Source: Cryptomeria japonica | Taxonomy: Eukaryota; Streptophyta; Pinopsida; Cupressales; Cupressaceae | Direction: 5' to 3' | DNA length: 64,000 nt | Assembly: GCF_030272615.1 (NCBI RefSeq) | Contig: NC_081413.1 | Location: 182,480,951 to 182,544,950 of the forward strand | Shown: positions 11,551 through 23,974 of the stretch, in pieces | Layout: each line of letters opens with the position of its first letter | Position numbering within the stretch: the stretch's first letter is position 1 | The notes under the pieces: model-generated | Told to the model about the DNA's origin: nothing | What the model saw: only the letters and a program-made list of their open reading frames with translations | Databases searched by the model: none | Translations under genes and position numbers: made by a program

Positions 11551-12822
11551 TGTTCAACCCAACAATAAGAATAATAACTCTAGTTGAAGTCTCAACCTGA
11601 AGTTTGGACATTCACTTTGTGAAGTTACTATTTCCATAGCTAGTGTTCATTTGATTGTCAACCCAAGGATGTAATACTTGAAATGGGTCTGCACTATATA
11701 TGCACTAAGTTCCTGCAATAGCTACCCTACATTATTGCATCAACTAACATCTATGTGGAAAAGGTAAGAAAGAATTGAAACTATTGAAAGGCTATAGGAA
11801 AACTTCTGCATTAACATAAATTCATTCAAGAAATATTGGCTAACTTTAATGCTGCCAAACATGAATTATTCTATTTTGGTTTGGCTACATGAACAATCAA
11901 TGGAGCTGTTTCCAATGGCTGCAGGAACAGTCAATGCAAGAATGTCTACTGTAGCTAAAGAAGAAAACTAATTTTAACAAAGACACAGGAACACTCACCA
12001 AGTGAGCCCCCTTGGATGAGTGCTTCCAGGCTTCCCAAAACAATTCTAAGTGGTCAGAATAATATATCTTTATTCATTGTTCCTCAAAAGCTATTACATG
12101 ATTCAGAATCAAAAGAAACTCAAAATACTTGTAACTTTATTTCTAAAATCCTCTACTCTGCTTCTTCTCTTTTCTTTCTAACCTGCGAAAAGAGATACAG
12201 ACCTTTATTTAAAATAAAAAAACTACTTCCTTCAACACAATCATGTCGATAAGAAGAGGCGGATAACTAATCAAGAAAGGAAACAATCAGAGTTAAGTCA
12301 GTGATAATGTGGATCTAAACCGAACCACAGTCATAACATATCATAGCGGTATTTACAACACTAATGTCCACTTGAGTAAGACATCAGTAAGCATTGCATG
12401 ATTACTTTTCCTTTGGCGTTCCTTACGCTCATCAACATTTCTGCAAATTCAATTTTTCAGTCACCTCCTTGAATATCTATTTCTGCAATTGGTGTGATAT
12501 GAGAGCTTCCACCACAACATCATTTTATTCCCTGTAATTCAAAAGAAAGAACATACAAGAACATACACATCTATTTTAATTAATCAAAACATCTATTAAT
12601 TTCACACATGATATTGCTTAAGACAATCTGCATGGCAATAGGAATGAGTAACATGGTTGTAGGAATAAACTGGCAAGGGAAAAACATGTTTTAATAGGTT
12701 CAGGCTAACATCTGAAATACATATAGTCAACTTTTGATACATCATTACTATCATGTAAATCAAAATATGAGAAAAACTTAAGAGTTCATGGGATAAAAAT
12801 ATGCTAATGTCTGAACTCATCA
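11551..12822 (-). repeat. Left LTR of element T (3' LTR in element sense)
   Basis: On the plus strand it begins TGTTCAACCCAACAATAAG and ends CTGAACTCATCA. It aligns along its length with 21327-22586. TG...CA ends and the purine tract next to it (12823-12836) fix the edge. Confidence 0.9.
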
Positions 12823-12836
12823 TGCCCCCTAACTTA
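12823..12836 (-). promoter_or_regulatory. Polypurine tract of element T
   Basis: The minus strand reads TAAGTTAGGGGGCA directly before the LTR start TGATGAGTTC. The TAA stop of the accessory frame (12836-12834) lies within this tract, so the frame runs right up to the priming site. Confidence 0.8.
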
Positions 12837-15095
12837 AGGTCTTGTTGATCCTCCAACAGGAGGAAAATTTCTAATTCTGGCACTAATTCTTAAGTCACCA
12901 ATGGTTCCTTGACTTGTTCCTCCTGAAGCTAAATTCCAATAAATCCCCTTCATCTTTTCTAGCCTAGACCATCTGGCCTCCTCTATAACTGCTTCATAGG
13001 GCTGATCTATAACCTTACATCCCAACAATGGCCACATAAGTATAGGGGGCTAAAAGATCAAAGGTAACCAATTATTGGTTTTCATCCTTCCCAGTTGGAT
13101 ATATTTAGAGGCTCTTTGCATAGCTGCATGAAAATTTGGCAGTGAATGAGGTTCCCCTTGTTTCAATTATTTTGGCAAATTATTCCAGCACTGAGTTAGG
13201 CCATCAATTGTAGGTGCACTTTCATTTTGAACTAAATGCTCATATGCTTGGAATGTTTTTTCCCTCAGTGGAAACACTTGATTCCTCACATCTTTCCTTA
13301 CCAATAGATTCTGCCATTCATAATAGAGAACTCTTGGCTCTTTTTCTTCCTTCCTTAATGGCAATGGACAATCAAATTCAATATCCCTATGTGTTCTGGC
13401 CTATGCTCCCACGTTGATCTCATTCCGAATCCATGACATTAAGGCTTTTATGTGGATATCACCAATGTATAATTAGGGATTCCACTCACTATCAGAAGTT
13501 ACAACATGGTTATGCAAGTAAAGTTCACACAATTAATTTTTCACAGCTTCTGGGGAAGTCTGATAGGCATCATAAAATTCCTCAAGGGTTTCTAAATAAG
13601 GGCTAAGGTCCCTGACAATGCGGTTTAATTTAAAATATAAATACCACTCTTTCAAATGCAGAGCATAAACTCTTGGCAGTGCCCTATATTGCATTAACTT
13701 GGGGACCATACTAGTGATTGTATCAATTTTGGCTTCTAATTCTTTAATTTTATTATCCCTTTTTTCAATTTCCTTTTGTTGTTTGTCAATAATCCCCTGT
13801 AATATAGCCCTCTCTATCTCCCACTGCCTATAAAATGTTAATGCAATAGATAAACTACTGAGGGATGATGGAGGTCTAATAGTTGTTACCTTAGGATGTG
13901 GAATTTCTTCAATAGGTTCCTCAAGCTATTCTGCCACATATGCGAGATTTGAAAGTTTGTCAACATCCTCCTCCTTCTGAATTTCAACCTCTGTAGAGCT
14001 CTCTTCTTTTGATGCTTCCACTGAAATAACCTCTGTTGCATCACCTGCTGGATGAACTTTTTGGGTACTACTCTAAGTTCTTCTTTCATAAACCTTTGGA
14101 GTGGTTGCAGGAACAGTTTCTACCTATGGCTTTATTGCACGAGTATTTCTCTTCGGTCTATGCCTCTTGGCTATAGGAGAAACTCGAGTTGCTTACGGCT
14201 GAACCATAGGTTCATCATTTGCATTAATTACTTCTAATTCCTTCCCTTTTATTTTAGAAGATGTTTCTTCTCTTTGAAAAGAAGTGGAGGGTTGCTCAAT
14301 GCTTATCTCAACCATCTCTTCCTTCGTAATAGTCACATCTCCTTCAGTGATGAGAGATTCATTCTCTGTAGAAATTATAGGAGAAGAGGGTTCTCCCATT
14401 TCCTCCTTTTCAACTACTAAATCATCTGCAACAGGAGCATCTTCAACCCTAAACTGCAATATGTCTTCAAATACCCCCCATTCCATTTGTGAAACATCCC
14501 TAAGAGAATGTTCTACCAGCAATTTTATCTAACCATGATGGCTAATAGAATGATTTCCATTCTTACATGTTTCTTTGGCACTTGTGGAAATGAGGTGATA
14601 TAAAAAGTTTGGAACATTCACTCTCTGGCCATGTTGTAAATGACTAAGCAATTTGAAATGGGGTGAATGTAAATTTGAATACCTTCCTTCACAAGTAATG
14701 TACTTCATTGCATACAAGGCCACCTACAGCCATTCTTCTAGAAGGGATACCCTTTTGGTTCCTTGCTTGTCCACTATTAGAGGTCCATCTATGGGGCGTG
14801 TAAATTATGCTCTAGTGCTTCTAGCATCCTTTGATTCAAGAAATAACTCTCCTTCCTGCAGCAACCCTCTAACCTCAGCTATCTACTTCTCTGTAGAAAT
14901 GACCCTTAATCCTTTAACAGTAGCCTCCCCTTCATTAAATGAATGCATAAACTCAAAGGAAATTTCTTCATTATAATCTATTATTTTCAGAAAGTAGGCA
15001 ATCCAACCATGCAGCTGGAAATAATGCTCACAAAGAGCATCCTGTAGCAATGCATCATGGATTATTGGTTCATGGTGGCTAGGATCTCCACCCAT
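12834..15095 (-). pseudogene. Element T accessory sense ORF (753 codons, decayed)
   Basis: This frame sits between integrase and the 3' LTR in the same orientation as gag-pol. It reads without a frameshift from the ATG at 15095 to TAA at 12834 and is broken only by about eleven in-frame stops, mostly TAG. It contains ITCEGRYSNLHSPHFKLLSHL-type sequence near 14700-14630 and SISHHG near 14540. An acidic Glu/Val/Ser-rich middle (about 13890-14500) follows, then a coiled-coil-like KQQKEIEKRDNKIKELEAK stretch (about 13730-13800). It ends in a basic tail. No membrane segment or signal peptide is seen, so it does not look like an envelope protein. A similar ...GLxxxG... element occurs in element B ORF2. 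Function unknown; it resembles the extra, plant-specific frames known from Tat-type elements. Confidence 0.65.
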
Positions 15096-15709
15096 GTCTT
15101 AATATATTAATGTAGCAATCTCTACAGCTGAGAAACAAAGAACTAAAATACTCTATAGACTAAAAATTGAAACTTCCTTACCTATTTCCAAATTTGGTGG
15201 CAGAATTCATTACTTTCTTATGCCAAAGAATATCTCATTATAAGAATGATGGCAAGCAATAAAATCAAGGTAATGAAAAGGACAACTAATTACTAATTTT
15301 GGAAATCGGACCATAAAACACCCCCCACCAGCTTATTTTGGTACATGTCCACACACGGAGAAAGGATTTAGAGAAGTGTACGTAGATTTAGCAAAGGCAA
15401 TAATCATAATGAAATCATAATGCCTAATTAAAAAAATAAAATATGTACATACCTGCAGTCATGCAAAAAGAATGGTGAAATGAAATGATTTGACATGAAT
15501 GAAATGACAAATAAAGAAATGAGACTGGATGACGTGGATGGAAACTTATTTATGGAGAATAATATTTCCATAAGACATAGAAATATCGTTATGAAATGAC
15601 GCTTGGAGAATTATGAAGTGGCAAGTATGTTCGCTGCAGAGGCTGTATGAACCTTACCCCTAATACTTTTTTCTATTGCAGAAGGAACTTGCCCAGTTGC
15701 TACAGGAAC
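15096..15709 (-). other. Spacer between integrase and accessory ORF of element T
   Basis: About 610 bases of non-coding sequence. It includes a TCCTTCTGCAATAG...TTGCTACAGGAAC phrase near 15640-15710 resembling GCAGGAAC-type phrases in the T LTRs, and an AAATGA-rich stretch near 15470-15560. No domain is seen in any frame. Confidence 0.5.
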
Positions 15710-16846
15710 CTATGTTTTATCTTTCTTGGTGAATTGTTGCAGGAACTCCTCTTTGGTGGTAGGCTTATGATAAAGATGCAATCTATGACCATTTACTAAA
15801 ATCTTGAATCGAACTGGGTCAATTGTGGTCAAACGAACAACTCCATTGTTGAAAACTTCCTCTATCTCATATGGACCTAACCATCTTGTTTGCAACTTTC
15901 CCATAGTATCTTTATATCTTGAGTCATACAACAGTGCCCAGTCACCTACTTTGAACTTTTTCTCCTTGATGTATTTATCATGCCACTTGGCTCTTTGATT
16001 TTGAATCAATTCTGTTTGTTAGATAGCCAATTTTCTCCATTCATCCAAAGCATTCAATTGTTGAATACGGTCTCTTTGTGCTTCAGAAAGTGTCATATTT
16101 AATTACAAAGATGTCCTTAGAGTTTTATGCTCAAACTCAATAGGCATCATTGCTTCTTTTCCATACACCATCTCAAAAGGTGTAAAACCAATTGGTGTCT
16201 TCCAAGTTGTTCTATATGCCCAAATTGCTTCTGAAAGTCTGTGAGACCAGTACTTTTTATGAACAACCACTATCTTGGTAAGAATAGCCTCTAACTCTAT
16301 ATTTGTGACCTCTACTTCTCCATTGGCTTGTGGATGATATGGGGTAGATTTTTTGTGCCTTATATTGTATTCATCGATCAAGGCTGCGATTAATGTAGAA
16401 GTAAATTGCAGTCCTTGCTCTGATACAATTTCCCTTGGTACTCCATATCTTGTACGTATTTCTTCATAAAGGAACTCAGCCACCTTATTATATCTTGCAT
16501 GCGTCATGGCGCGAGCTTCCACCCATTTGGTTACATAATCAGTACATACCAAAATGTAAGATTTTCCATTAGAAGGGGGATCAATTGGGCCAACAAAATC
16601 TAATCCCCATTTATCAAATGGTACAACCAATATTTGTGGATATAAAGGCATCTCATCAGATTTAGTAGGTCTCCCCATGCATTGACATCTGTCACATTTC
16701 CTTGTATATTGTGCTATATCCTTATATAATATTGGCCAATAATATCCCGTGTTAAGTATTTTGAGTGTTATTCTCTTAGCAGCAAAATGTCCTCCACATG
16801 GGTCATCATGACATGCATGCAAGATATCATATGTTTCATCTTCTCA
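15710..16846 (-). pseudogene. Element T integrase (gypsy), decayed
   Basis: The integrase would insert the cDNA copy into host DNA. The minus frame shows the zinc-binding H...H...CDRC region (about 16815-16690), then the core. The first catalytic Asp is in GLDFVGP. The second block reads VSEQGLQF, with Glu where SDxG normally has Asp. The final Glu lies in PQANGEVEVTN. The C-terminal GPY/F module (WLGPYEIEEVFNNGVVRL) follows at about 15870-15910. Stops break the frame at about 16102 and 16012. It lies in a different frame from the RT-RNase H part, so a shift lies between about 16850 and 17100. Confidence 0.85.
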
Positions 16847-16869
16847 TGACTTGGTCAGGTCCAATATAA

Positions 16870-18600
16870 AACAAACAATCAGCAATCCATGAGAAGTTAA
16901 ATCTTTTCTCAACAAGAAACCTTCTTTCTTTAGGAGAGAAATGAACTAGCATTTTAGTAGTAGCTAACTAATTGGCAATATCAGCATACCAGGGAGTGTG
17001 GGCTTGTATAAGGAATAGATGTTCATCCGAAAAAGCATTATCTATGGTTGTAGGATCTTTCTGCAACTGAAGCCTTGAAAGATAATATGCAACCACATTG
17101 GACTTCCCTAGTTTATCAATAACTGTGATATCAAATTCCTACATCAACAGTAACTAGAGAGCTAATCTACCAGTAATTGAAGGCTTATTCATGAGATATT
17201 TGCTTGTAGTTTGATTAGTGTGTACAAATATAGGATATCCTATTATGTAGTGCCTGAATTCGTTGAGTGCATATATGACTGATAACATTTCTTTTTCAGT
17301 GACTGTGTAATTTAACTCTAGCCCCTGCAAGTTCTTGGGGATATAATATATTGCACTCTCCAACCTATCATCCTTCTATCCTAAAACTACTCCTATTGCA
17401 TAATCAGATGCATCCGTATCAATTTGAAATGGTAAAGACCAATTTGGACCTTTAAGAACTGGTGCTTGGGTCAAAGCTTGCTTGAGCTTTAAGAAAGCTT
17501 CATTGCATGAAGAAGTCCATTTAAATTCCATATCCTTGGTAAGTAGAGAATATAAGGGACTTGCAATTTTGCTAAAATCTTTGATAAACCTTCTATAATA
17601 TCCAGCATGACCAAGAAAACTTCTGACATCTTTTTGCTTTACTGGAGCAGTGATATTTTGAATAATTTCAATTTTTGCTGGGTCAACCTATATTCCTTTT
17701 ATAGAGATATGATGACCAAGTACTATACCTTCCTGCATCATAATGAATCACTTCTCACTATTTAATGACAAATTATAGTCTTCAAACCATTGCAAAACTT
17801 TCTTCAGGTTCTCTAATGCTTCTTCAAATTCAGAACCCTAAGTTGTAAAGTCATTTATATAAATTTCCATGATGTCTTGGGAAATATCTGAAAATATGCT
17901 TATCACTGCTCTTTGAAAAGTGGTTGGAGCATTACATAATCCAAAAGGAAGAACAAAATATGCATATGTTACCCAAGGATAAGTAAATGTAGTCTTCTCT
18001 TGATCCTCTAGGGCAATTTGAATCTAGTTGTAGCCACCGAATCCATCAAGAAATGAGAAGTATCTCTTCCCAGCAAAAGAGTCTAATACCTAATCCACAA
18101 ATGGCAATGGAAAATGATCTTTTCTAGTTGCTAAGTTCAAGGCTCTGCAATCAACACATACTCTCCATTTTCCTCCTTTCTTAGGAACTATTACCAAAGG
18201 TGATACCCATTGACTATCAAAGATAGGATAGATAAACCCAACTTTTAACAACTTCTGCAATTCCTCTTTAACTATTTCTTTTAATGCAGGATTGATTCTT
18301 CTTTGTGGCTATCTAAGTGGGCTACAGTCTTCTTTTATGTAGATACGGTGGGTACAAACTATTGGATTGATTCCATGCATATCCTTGTAATCCCATGCAA
18401 AGGCATGTTTATGACATTTGAGCAAGTCCATAAGTGCCACTTTTTGAGTTTCTACAAGATCACTGTTGATATTCAAATCAACTTCTATTTTGATAGTAAG
18501 ATCAATCTAGGATATATCAGAAAAATGAGAAGTACATACTTCCCGTGGCAACAAAGTAGGCAATATATCGGTGGCTACATAAAAGTTTAAGTCTGCAATA
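16870..18600 (-). pseudogene. Element T reverse transcriptase-RNase H (gypsy), decayed
   Basis: In element sense the frame shows WRVCVDCRALN, then FSFLDGFGGYN, VLPFGLCNAP and the active-site block. The latter reads IYINDF, not YIDD, so the first metal-binding Asp is Asn (GAT to AAT). GYYRRFIKDFSKIA and the connection region follow. RNase H shows QIDTDASDYAIG and TEKEMLSVIYAL, but VHTNQ where VHTDH is usual, again Asp to Asn. At least eight in-frame stops are present, several at CAG/CAA-like positions. The enzyme would copy element RNA to DNA but cannot do so in this state. Confidence 0.85.
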
Positions 18601-18683
18601 TTTGGTATTAACCCCTACAATTGTTGTTCTTGTCTTAACTCATTTGTCAAAATTTTATAAAGAATTAAGTCTTCATCATGGAA

Positions 18684-19433
18684 TTAAATGAATGGTCCTC
18701 TATTACTCATCATAAGGTGATTAATAGAGTCAACTCCTTCAGATTCTTCTCCCAAATTAGGCCAAATGGCTTGTTGTTGATCAAATTGGGGTTGAGCAAG
18801 AGAATACAAAGCTAATGTTTTTGTAGAGTTCCCATCTGAAATAGTCATATCCCCTGATCTACATCCAATATATGCATCAGTTGTAGCAAGCCAAGGTCTT
18901 CCTAAAATTATCAGATATCCTCCTAATGTTGCCTTTGGAGACAAGATCATAAAGTCTATAGGGTATTCCCAAGAATCCAAAGTAGCAACTATATCTTCAA
19001 TCATACCATCAGGTCGAATTGTAGATCTATCAACAAGCTATAGGACTATAGGTGTAGGTCTGAGACTATTGATTTCAAATCACTGCATTGCTTCTCTTGT
19101 CATAAAATTAATGGCTGCCCCTAAATCAACCAAAAAATTCTTTATCTGAGTGCCATTAATGACTATATTCACAACAGGACTACCAGGATCAGAATACTTA
19201 GGAATTGAAACTTTTCCTAGCATAATATCTGCCAGTTGACCCATTACATGCACTCTTTGCAAATCTTTCTTCTTCCTGCCAGTCTTTTTTAGACATGCTT
19301 CTTTAAGTGCCTTATTATATATAGAAACATCTTTTATTGCTTGTAACAGTGGGATTTTAATACATACATGTTTCAGTTGATCTATAATATCAAAACCTTG
19401 CTCTTGTTCTGTAAGAACTTCTTTTTCTTGCAA
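18684..19433 (-). pseudogene. Element T protease (retropepsin-like), decayed
   Basis: On the minus strand FLVDLGAAINFM carries the DLGA form of the aspartic-protease loop common in Tat-type elements (about 19130-19095). It is followed by LDSWEYPIDFMILSP and the closing IILGRPWLAT block (about 18905-18880). Stops lie at 19077-19082 and about 19040. The frame continues from gag (same frame as 20936-19967) and into RT. Confidence 0.8.
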
Positions 19434-21199
19434 TCTCTTAGGAAATGGGGGTAGTCTCTATTTCTGAGGTATTGTGGCTTTTGGGCTAGATATTTCTTAT
19501 TCTTTGAGCATTTCAGTTATCACTGGAGGAGATAGATTAGGCAGAGTTGTCTTGGCTCTGAGGTAAATATCACTTATAGATAAAGAATAGGTTGGGTATT
19601 GATTAGGATCAGCTGAATAAACTTCTTGTTGTTGCTAAGATTTAATATTAGGATTCGACATTGGCTAAGTGGGAAACTGTGTAGGTTTAGGTGGAACAAA
19701 AGTGGTTGCAAGGGGAGGCATTATTGTAGGCAATTGTGGTTGTTGACTAGGGTGTTGAAATCCAAAAGATTGATTAGTCCATGGTTAAGTCCCCCTCCAT
19801 TGAGGAGTAGGTTGCCAATTCCATTGAAATCGGTGCCCTTATGCCTGAGGCGGAGACCAATTTCCTTGTGGCTACTTCCACTATGGAATTTGACTAGCAA
19901 AATGCTACCCTTGGGCTTAAGGACCATACCAGTTTGGATAACTACCAAAATTTTGAGCATATGGTGATTGTTATTGATTATTTGGTACATAAGAATTTCC
20001 ACTATAACTAGAAAAAGAAAATGGATCAGGTGGCATACCTTGTCTTTGGAAATTTGGCCTTCTTTGAGCAACATAGAAAACTTGTTCATCATCACCTTGT
20101 ATTGGCTTGAAGTCAGGAACTTCAAGATTTGCAACCATTTTACATCTATAGTCTTTTTTCCTTTGTCTACAATGAGGGCAAAATTTTGCAAGAAATGCAT
20201 CTGCTTCTTCATGCTTCTTCTTAGCTGAGAGTGTATCCAACTGAGTAGCCATATTATTTATGATATCCTCCTTAAATTCCTTCAACAAATGGCTAAGTTT
20301 CATTCTAGAAACTCTAGTACTAGATGTTGATGAAGGAACTCCTGGCTTGAAATGCCTATTTTTTTTAGAAGCGGATCTATAATACTTCTTACAAATTTGT
20401 CCTATTTCATTCCATGTAGATTGTGTAATGTCACCTCCTCCCATAATATCCAAAGCATCAGTGCATTCATCACTGATTCTCCTTAAAAATATCAGCTTGA
20501 GGGAATCTTCAATTATAGTGTTATGCTTGGACTTTTTGACACTAAACAAAAACCTTTCCAGGTGATCCTCAAGACTCTAATCTTCTTTCTATGTCATTCT
20601 AAAAATATCATCCCCATGGCAATTAGTGCCTCTATAATAATCTTTATACTTTGCAAGAAAAAATTGTTTCATATCATCCCATGTATTGATTGTGCTACTA
20701 CCCAAGCTCATAAACTATCTTAAAGATGATTCTTTCAAAGTGGCAGGATATATTTTGAGTCTATGAGCATCTATAGTATAATCAAAACTCCTATAGAGAA
20801 CATCAAACTCAAACAAAAATCTGTCTAGATCCTTTGTCACTAATCCATAGAATTTAGGGAGGGAAGAAGCCAAAATGTTCTTGAGATTAGCATTATTATG
20901 CTGATTAGAGATGGGAAACTCAAATGTTGGGTCCAAAGGTGGGGTGGATTATTTCCACCAGGAGGTGGGTTTCCTTGCATTGGACTTGTGGGGGGAGTTA
21001 CTAAATAAAATTATTCTTCTTCTCGTGGTCCAAAAATGAAATGAAGGTTGTCTTTAGGAAATTCAGATTCAGGGTGGTTCAAGTTCTCTAGGGTTTGATA
21101 AAGTTCAACAAAAGGATTTATATCCGGGGAATCAATTTTTGCATGATTAGGATGACTGGGTAGAAATCTACCTAGAACATCTCTTCTTCGCCTATGCAT
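19434..21199 (-). pseudogene. Element T gag, decayed
   Basis: The N-terminus begins at 21199 (MHRRRRDVLGRF). A frameshift follows between about 21010 and 20936. Then come the capsid region (LPKFYGLVTKDLDRFLFEFDVLYR; SLEDHLERFL near 20570-20540; ALDIMGGGDITQSTW) and a CPHC...YRC zinc-knuckle-like segment (about 20180-20140). A Pro/Gln-rich tail continues to about 19440, where many CAG-type codons are now stops. This is the structural protein of the particle. Its N-terminus lies just inside the tRNA-Asp-type PBS. Confidence 0.8.
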
Positions 21200-21302
21200 G
21201 CAGGTTCATACAATTTTTAGGAAAAATATGGTATGTCAAGAAAAAAAATTAACTAAAAACTAAAGAGGTAATAACCATAATAGGTTCTTAGTTTGAGATC
21301 AT

Positions 21303-21322
21303 CCCTGGCAATGGCGCCAAAA
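21303..21322 (-). promoter_or_regulatory. Primer-binding site of element T (tRNA-Asp type)
   Basis: The minus strand reads TGGCGCCATTGCCAGGGATG four bases inside the LTR. This matches the complement of the plant tRNA-Asp 3' end (TGGCGCCGTTGCCGGGGATC) except for G-to-A changes and the last position. That PBS is characteristic of Athila/Tat gypsy elements. Confidence 0.85.
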
Positions 21323-21326
21323 ATGT

Positions 21327-22586
21327 TCAACCCAACAATAAGAGTAATAACTCTAGTTGAAGTCTCAACCCAAAGTTTGGACATTCCCTTTGTGAAGTTA
21401 CTATTTTCATAACTAGTGTTCATTTGATTGTCAACCCAGGGACGTAATACTTGAAATGGGTCTGAACTATATATGCACTACGTTCCTGCAATAGCTACCC
21501 TACATTATTGCAACAACTAACATCTATGCGGAAAAGGTAAGAAAGAATTGAACCTATTGAAAGGCTACAGGAAAACTTCTACATTAACATAAATTCATTC
21601 AAGAAATACTGGCTAAGTTCAATGCTGCCAAATAGGAATTACTCTATTTTGGTTTGGCTGCAGGAATAGTCAATGGATCTGTTTCCAATGGTTGCAGGAA
21701 CAATCAATGTAAGAACATCTACTACAGCTAAAGAAAAAAAACTAATTTTAACAAAGGCACATGAACACTCACCAAGTGGGCCCCCTTGGATGAGTGCTTC
21801 CAGGCTTCCCAAAACAATTCTAAGTGCTCAGAATAACATATCTTTATCATTGTTCCTCAAAAGCTATTACATGATTCAGAATCAAAAGAAACTCAAAATA
21901 CTTGTAACTTTATTTCTAAAATCCTCTGCTCTGCTTCTTCTCTTTTCTTTCTAACATATGAAAAGAGATAAAGACCTTTATTTAAAAGAAAAAAACTACT
22001 TCCTACAACACAGATCATGTCGATAAGAAGAGGTAGATAACTAATCAAGAAAGAAAATAGCCGAAGTTAAGTCATTGATAATGTGGATCTAAATTGAACC
22101 ACAATCATAACATATCGTGGCGGTATTTACAACACTAATGTCCACTTGAGTAAGACATCAAAAAGTATTGCATGATTAATTTTCCTCTGTCATTCCTTAC
22201 GCTCATCAACATTTATGCAGTTTCAATCTTTCAGTCACCTCCTTGAATATCTCTTTCTACAATTGGCGTGATAGGAGAGCTTCCACCGCAGCATCATTTT
22301 ATGCCCTGCAATTCAAAAGAAATAACATACACATCTATTTTAATTAATCAAAACATCTATTAATTTCACACATGATATTGCCTAAGACAATCTGCATGGC
22401 AACAGGAATGAATAACATGGCTGTAGGAATAAACTAGCAAAGGCAAAACATGTTTTAATAGGTTCAAGCTAACATTTGAAATACATATAGTCAACTTTTG
22501 ATACATCATTACTATCATGTAAATCAAAATATGAGAAAAAATTAAGAGTTTTGGGGATAAAAATATGCTAATGTCTCAACTCATCA
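21327..22586 (-). repeat. Right LTR of element T (5' LTR in element sense)
   Basis: On the plus strand it starts TGTTCAACCC and ends CTCAACTCATCA. It pairs with 11551-12822 and is 12 bases shorter. It is followed at once by the GTTGG target duplication and the resumed ORF1 of element B. Confidence 0.9.
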
Positions 22587-22587
22587 G

Positions 22588-23676
22588 TTGGAAGGAGCTC
22601 TTGAAGATTTTGATGCAAAAAAATTGAAGAATATCAAACTTGAAGATGATCTGAGGACTACTAAGGAATTCATTAAAAGATTTCAGAACCTGGTTATAGC
22701 ACAAAATAAGAGAAAAGAACTTCATGAGCAAATGCAGAAACATGATGATGAAAAGGAAACTCTTAGTGATATTGCAGACAAGTTGAGGCAAGAGAACACT
22801 AACATGAGAAATGAAATGCAAGACTTAACCATGAGGCTATGTAAGGATCTTGAAGATAGAAAGAAGAATGAAAAAGACTTGACTAGGATACTTAATGATG
22901 GAGGTAATGAAAATCTAAGATTGTGTCATGAAATTGATATGCTAAAGACAAATCTAATTCACATGCAACATGATAAAGATGAGCTTGTGAGACAAGTTGG
23001 AATTCTTGAAAATGAGTTGATCACTGCAAATGAACACAAAGACAAATTCAAGAAAAGTTTAGAAAGACTTGATGACATGCTAAAAAGACAAAAACCTGAT
23101 GGAGATACAATTGGACTTGGATTTGAACATGGAGAAAGTTTCGGGACTGCAAACAATCAAGATCACAATAAACCGGTAAGACAACCTAATGCTTATAAAT
23201 TCAATGGGAAATGTTTCAATTGCAATAAATTTGGTCATAGAGAAAATCAGTGCAGATTTAGAAATAATCAGAATACAAACTTACCCATCGGTCAATGTTC
23301 CAAATGCAATAAAGTTGGTCATAATTCAGAAAATTGCAAAATGAATGTGAAATGCTATGTTTGTGGTAGATTTGAGCATTTATCTAATCAATGCAGAACA
23401 CAAATTGGTCAAGGATATGGAAAAGCTATTCAGAGGAATAATATAACTTGTTATGCATGTAACAAGATTGGGCATATTGCAAAATTTTGTAGAAGCAAGA
23501 CTATATCGGTGAATAATAAAGGATCTAGTGTGAAGGGAAAAGAAAAGGTAAATGAAATAAAGCAAGAATTTTCAAAACAATGGATTAAGAAGGGAGATCA
23601 AAAATTTGATGAATCTATCTCTACACTAGTAGAACAGAGTAACCCTCCACTGGTAGGAGATTTTTCATCTAACTAA
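22588..23676 (+). pseudogene. Element B ORF1: coiled coil with four CCHC zinc knuckles
   Basis: This is the main part of a gag-like protein whose first codons are at 11526-11550. After target duplication and element T are accounted for, the frame is continuous. Residues about 1-180 are strongly charged and helical (KRKELHEQMQKHDDEKET, LENELITANEHKDKFKKS), a likely coiled coil. Four knuckles of spacing C-x2-C-x4-H-x4-C follow at residues about 209-222, 237-250, 256-269 and 288-301. The third has Glu instead of Gly before His. A basic tail ends with TAA at 23674. A classic copia UBN2 capsid is not evident. It probably binds RNA as a nucleocapsid. Confidence 0.85.
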
Positions 23677-23974
23677 GTAATAATCCTTAGGGAGTATTGC
23701 AGCAAATTGAAAATCATGCATTTTACCCTCGGTTGATGGGAAGAAGAAGAAACATTTCTTCTTTACTGGCAGATATGTTAAGTTTTCACTTAACCAGTGA
23801 GAATGTGGTTTTAAAGAACCTTTTTGGCTATAAAGCAACGGAAAACCCTCATTTCGACTCACCAAGCATTCAAGTATTTAGAGAGCGCAAAATTGAGCAA
23901 GGGCATTCTAAGGCAAAGAAACGAAGTGATTTTCACACATTCAGAGAATTTCAAGTTAAGAGGTATTTATCAAA
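23677..23974 (+). other. Spacer between ORF1 and ORF2 of element B
   Basis: About 300 bases of leader-like sequence. A short open frame (23697-23978) covers it but has no recognisable domain and ends at the lost start codon of ORF2. I treat it as an internal leader. Confidence 0.4.

Larger units (their letters stand above)
11551..22586 (-). mobile_element. Gypsy (Tat/Athila-like) retrotransposon T, innermost level
   Basis: T is a minus-strand Ty3/gypsy element of 11.0 kb with LTRs at 11551-12822 and 21327-22586. The flanking pentamer GTTGG is identical on both sides (11546-11550 and 22587-22591). The PBS is complementary to tRNA-Asp, as in Athila/Tat elements. In element sense the order is gag, protease, RT, RNase H, integrase, then a 753-codon extra sense-strand frame before the polypurine tract. 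All frames carry stops, and RT, RNase H and integrase have each lost a catalytic acid. Confidence 0.9.

Noticed and set aside
12834-15095. Env-like gene in element T
   Set aside because: The position fits, but no signal peptide or transmembrane segment is visible in the 753-codon frame.
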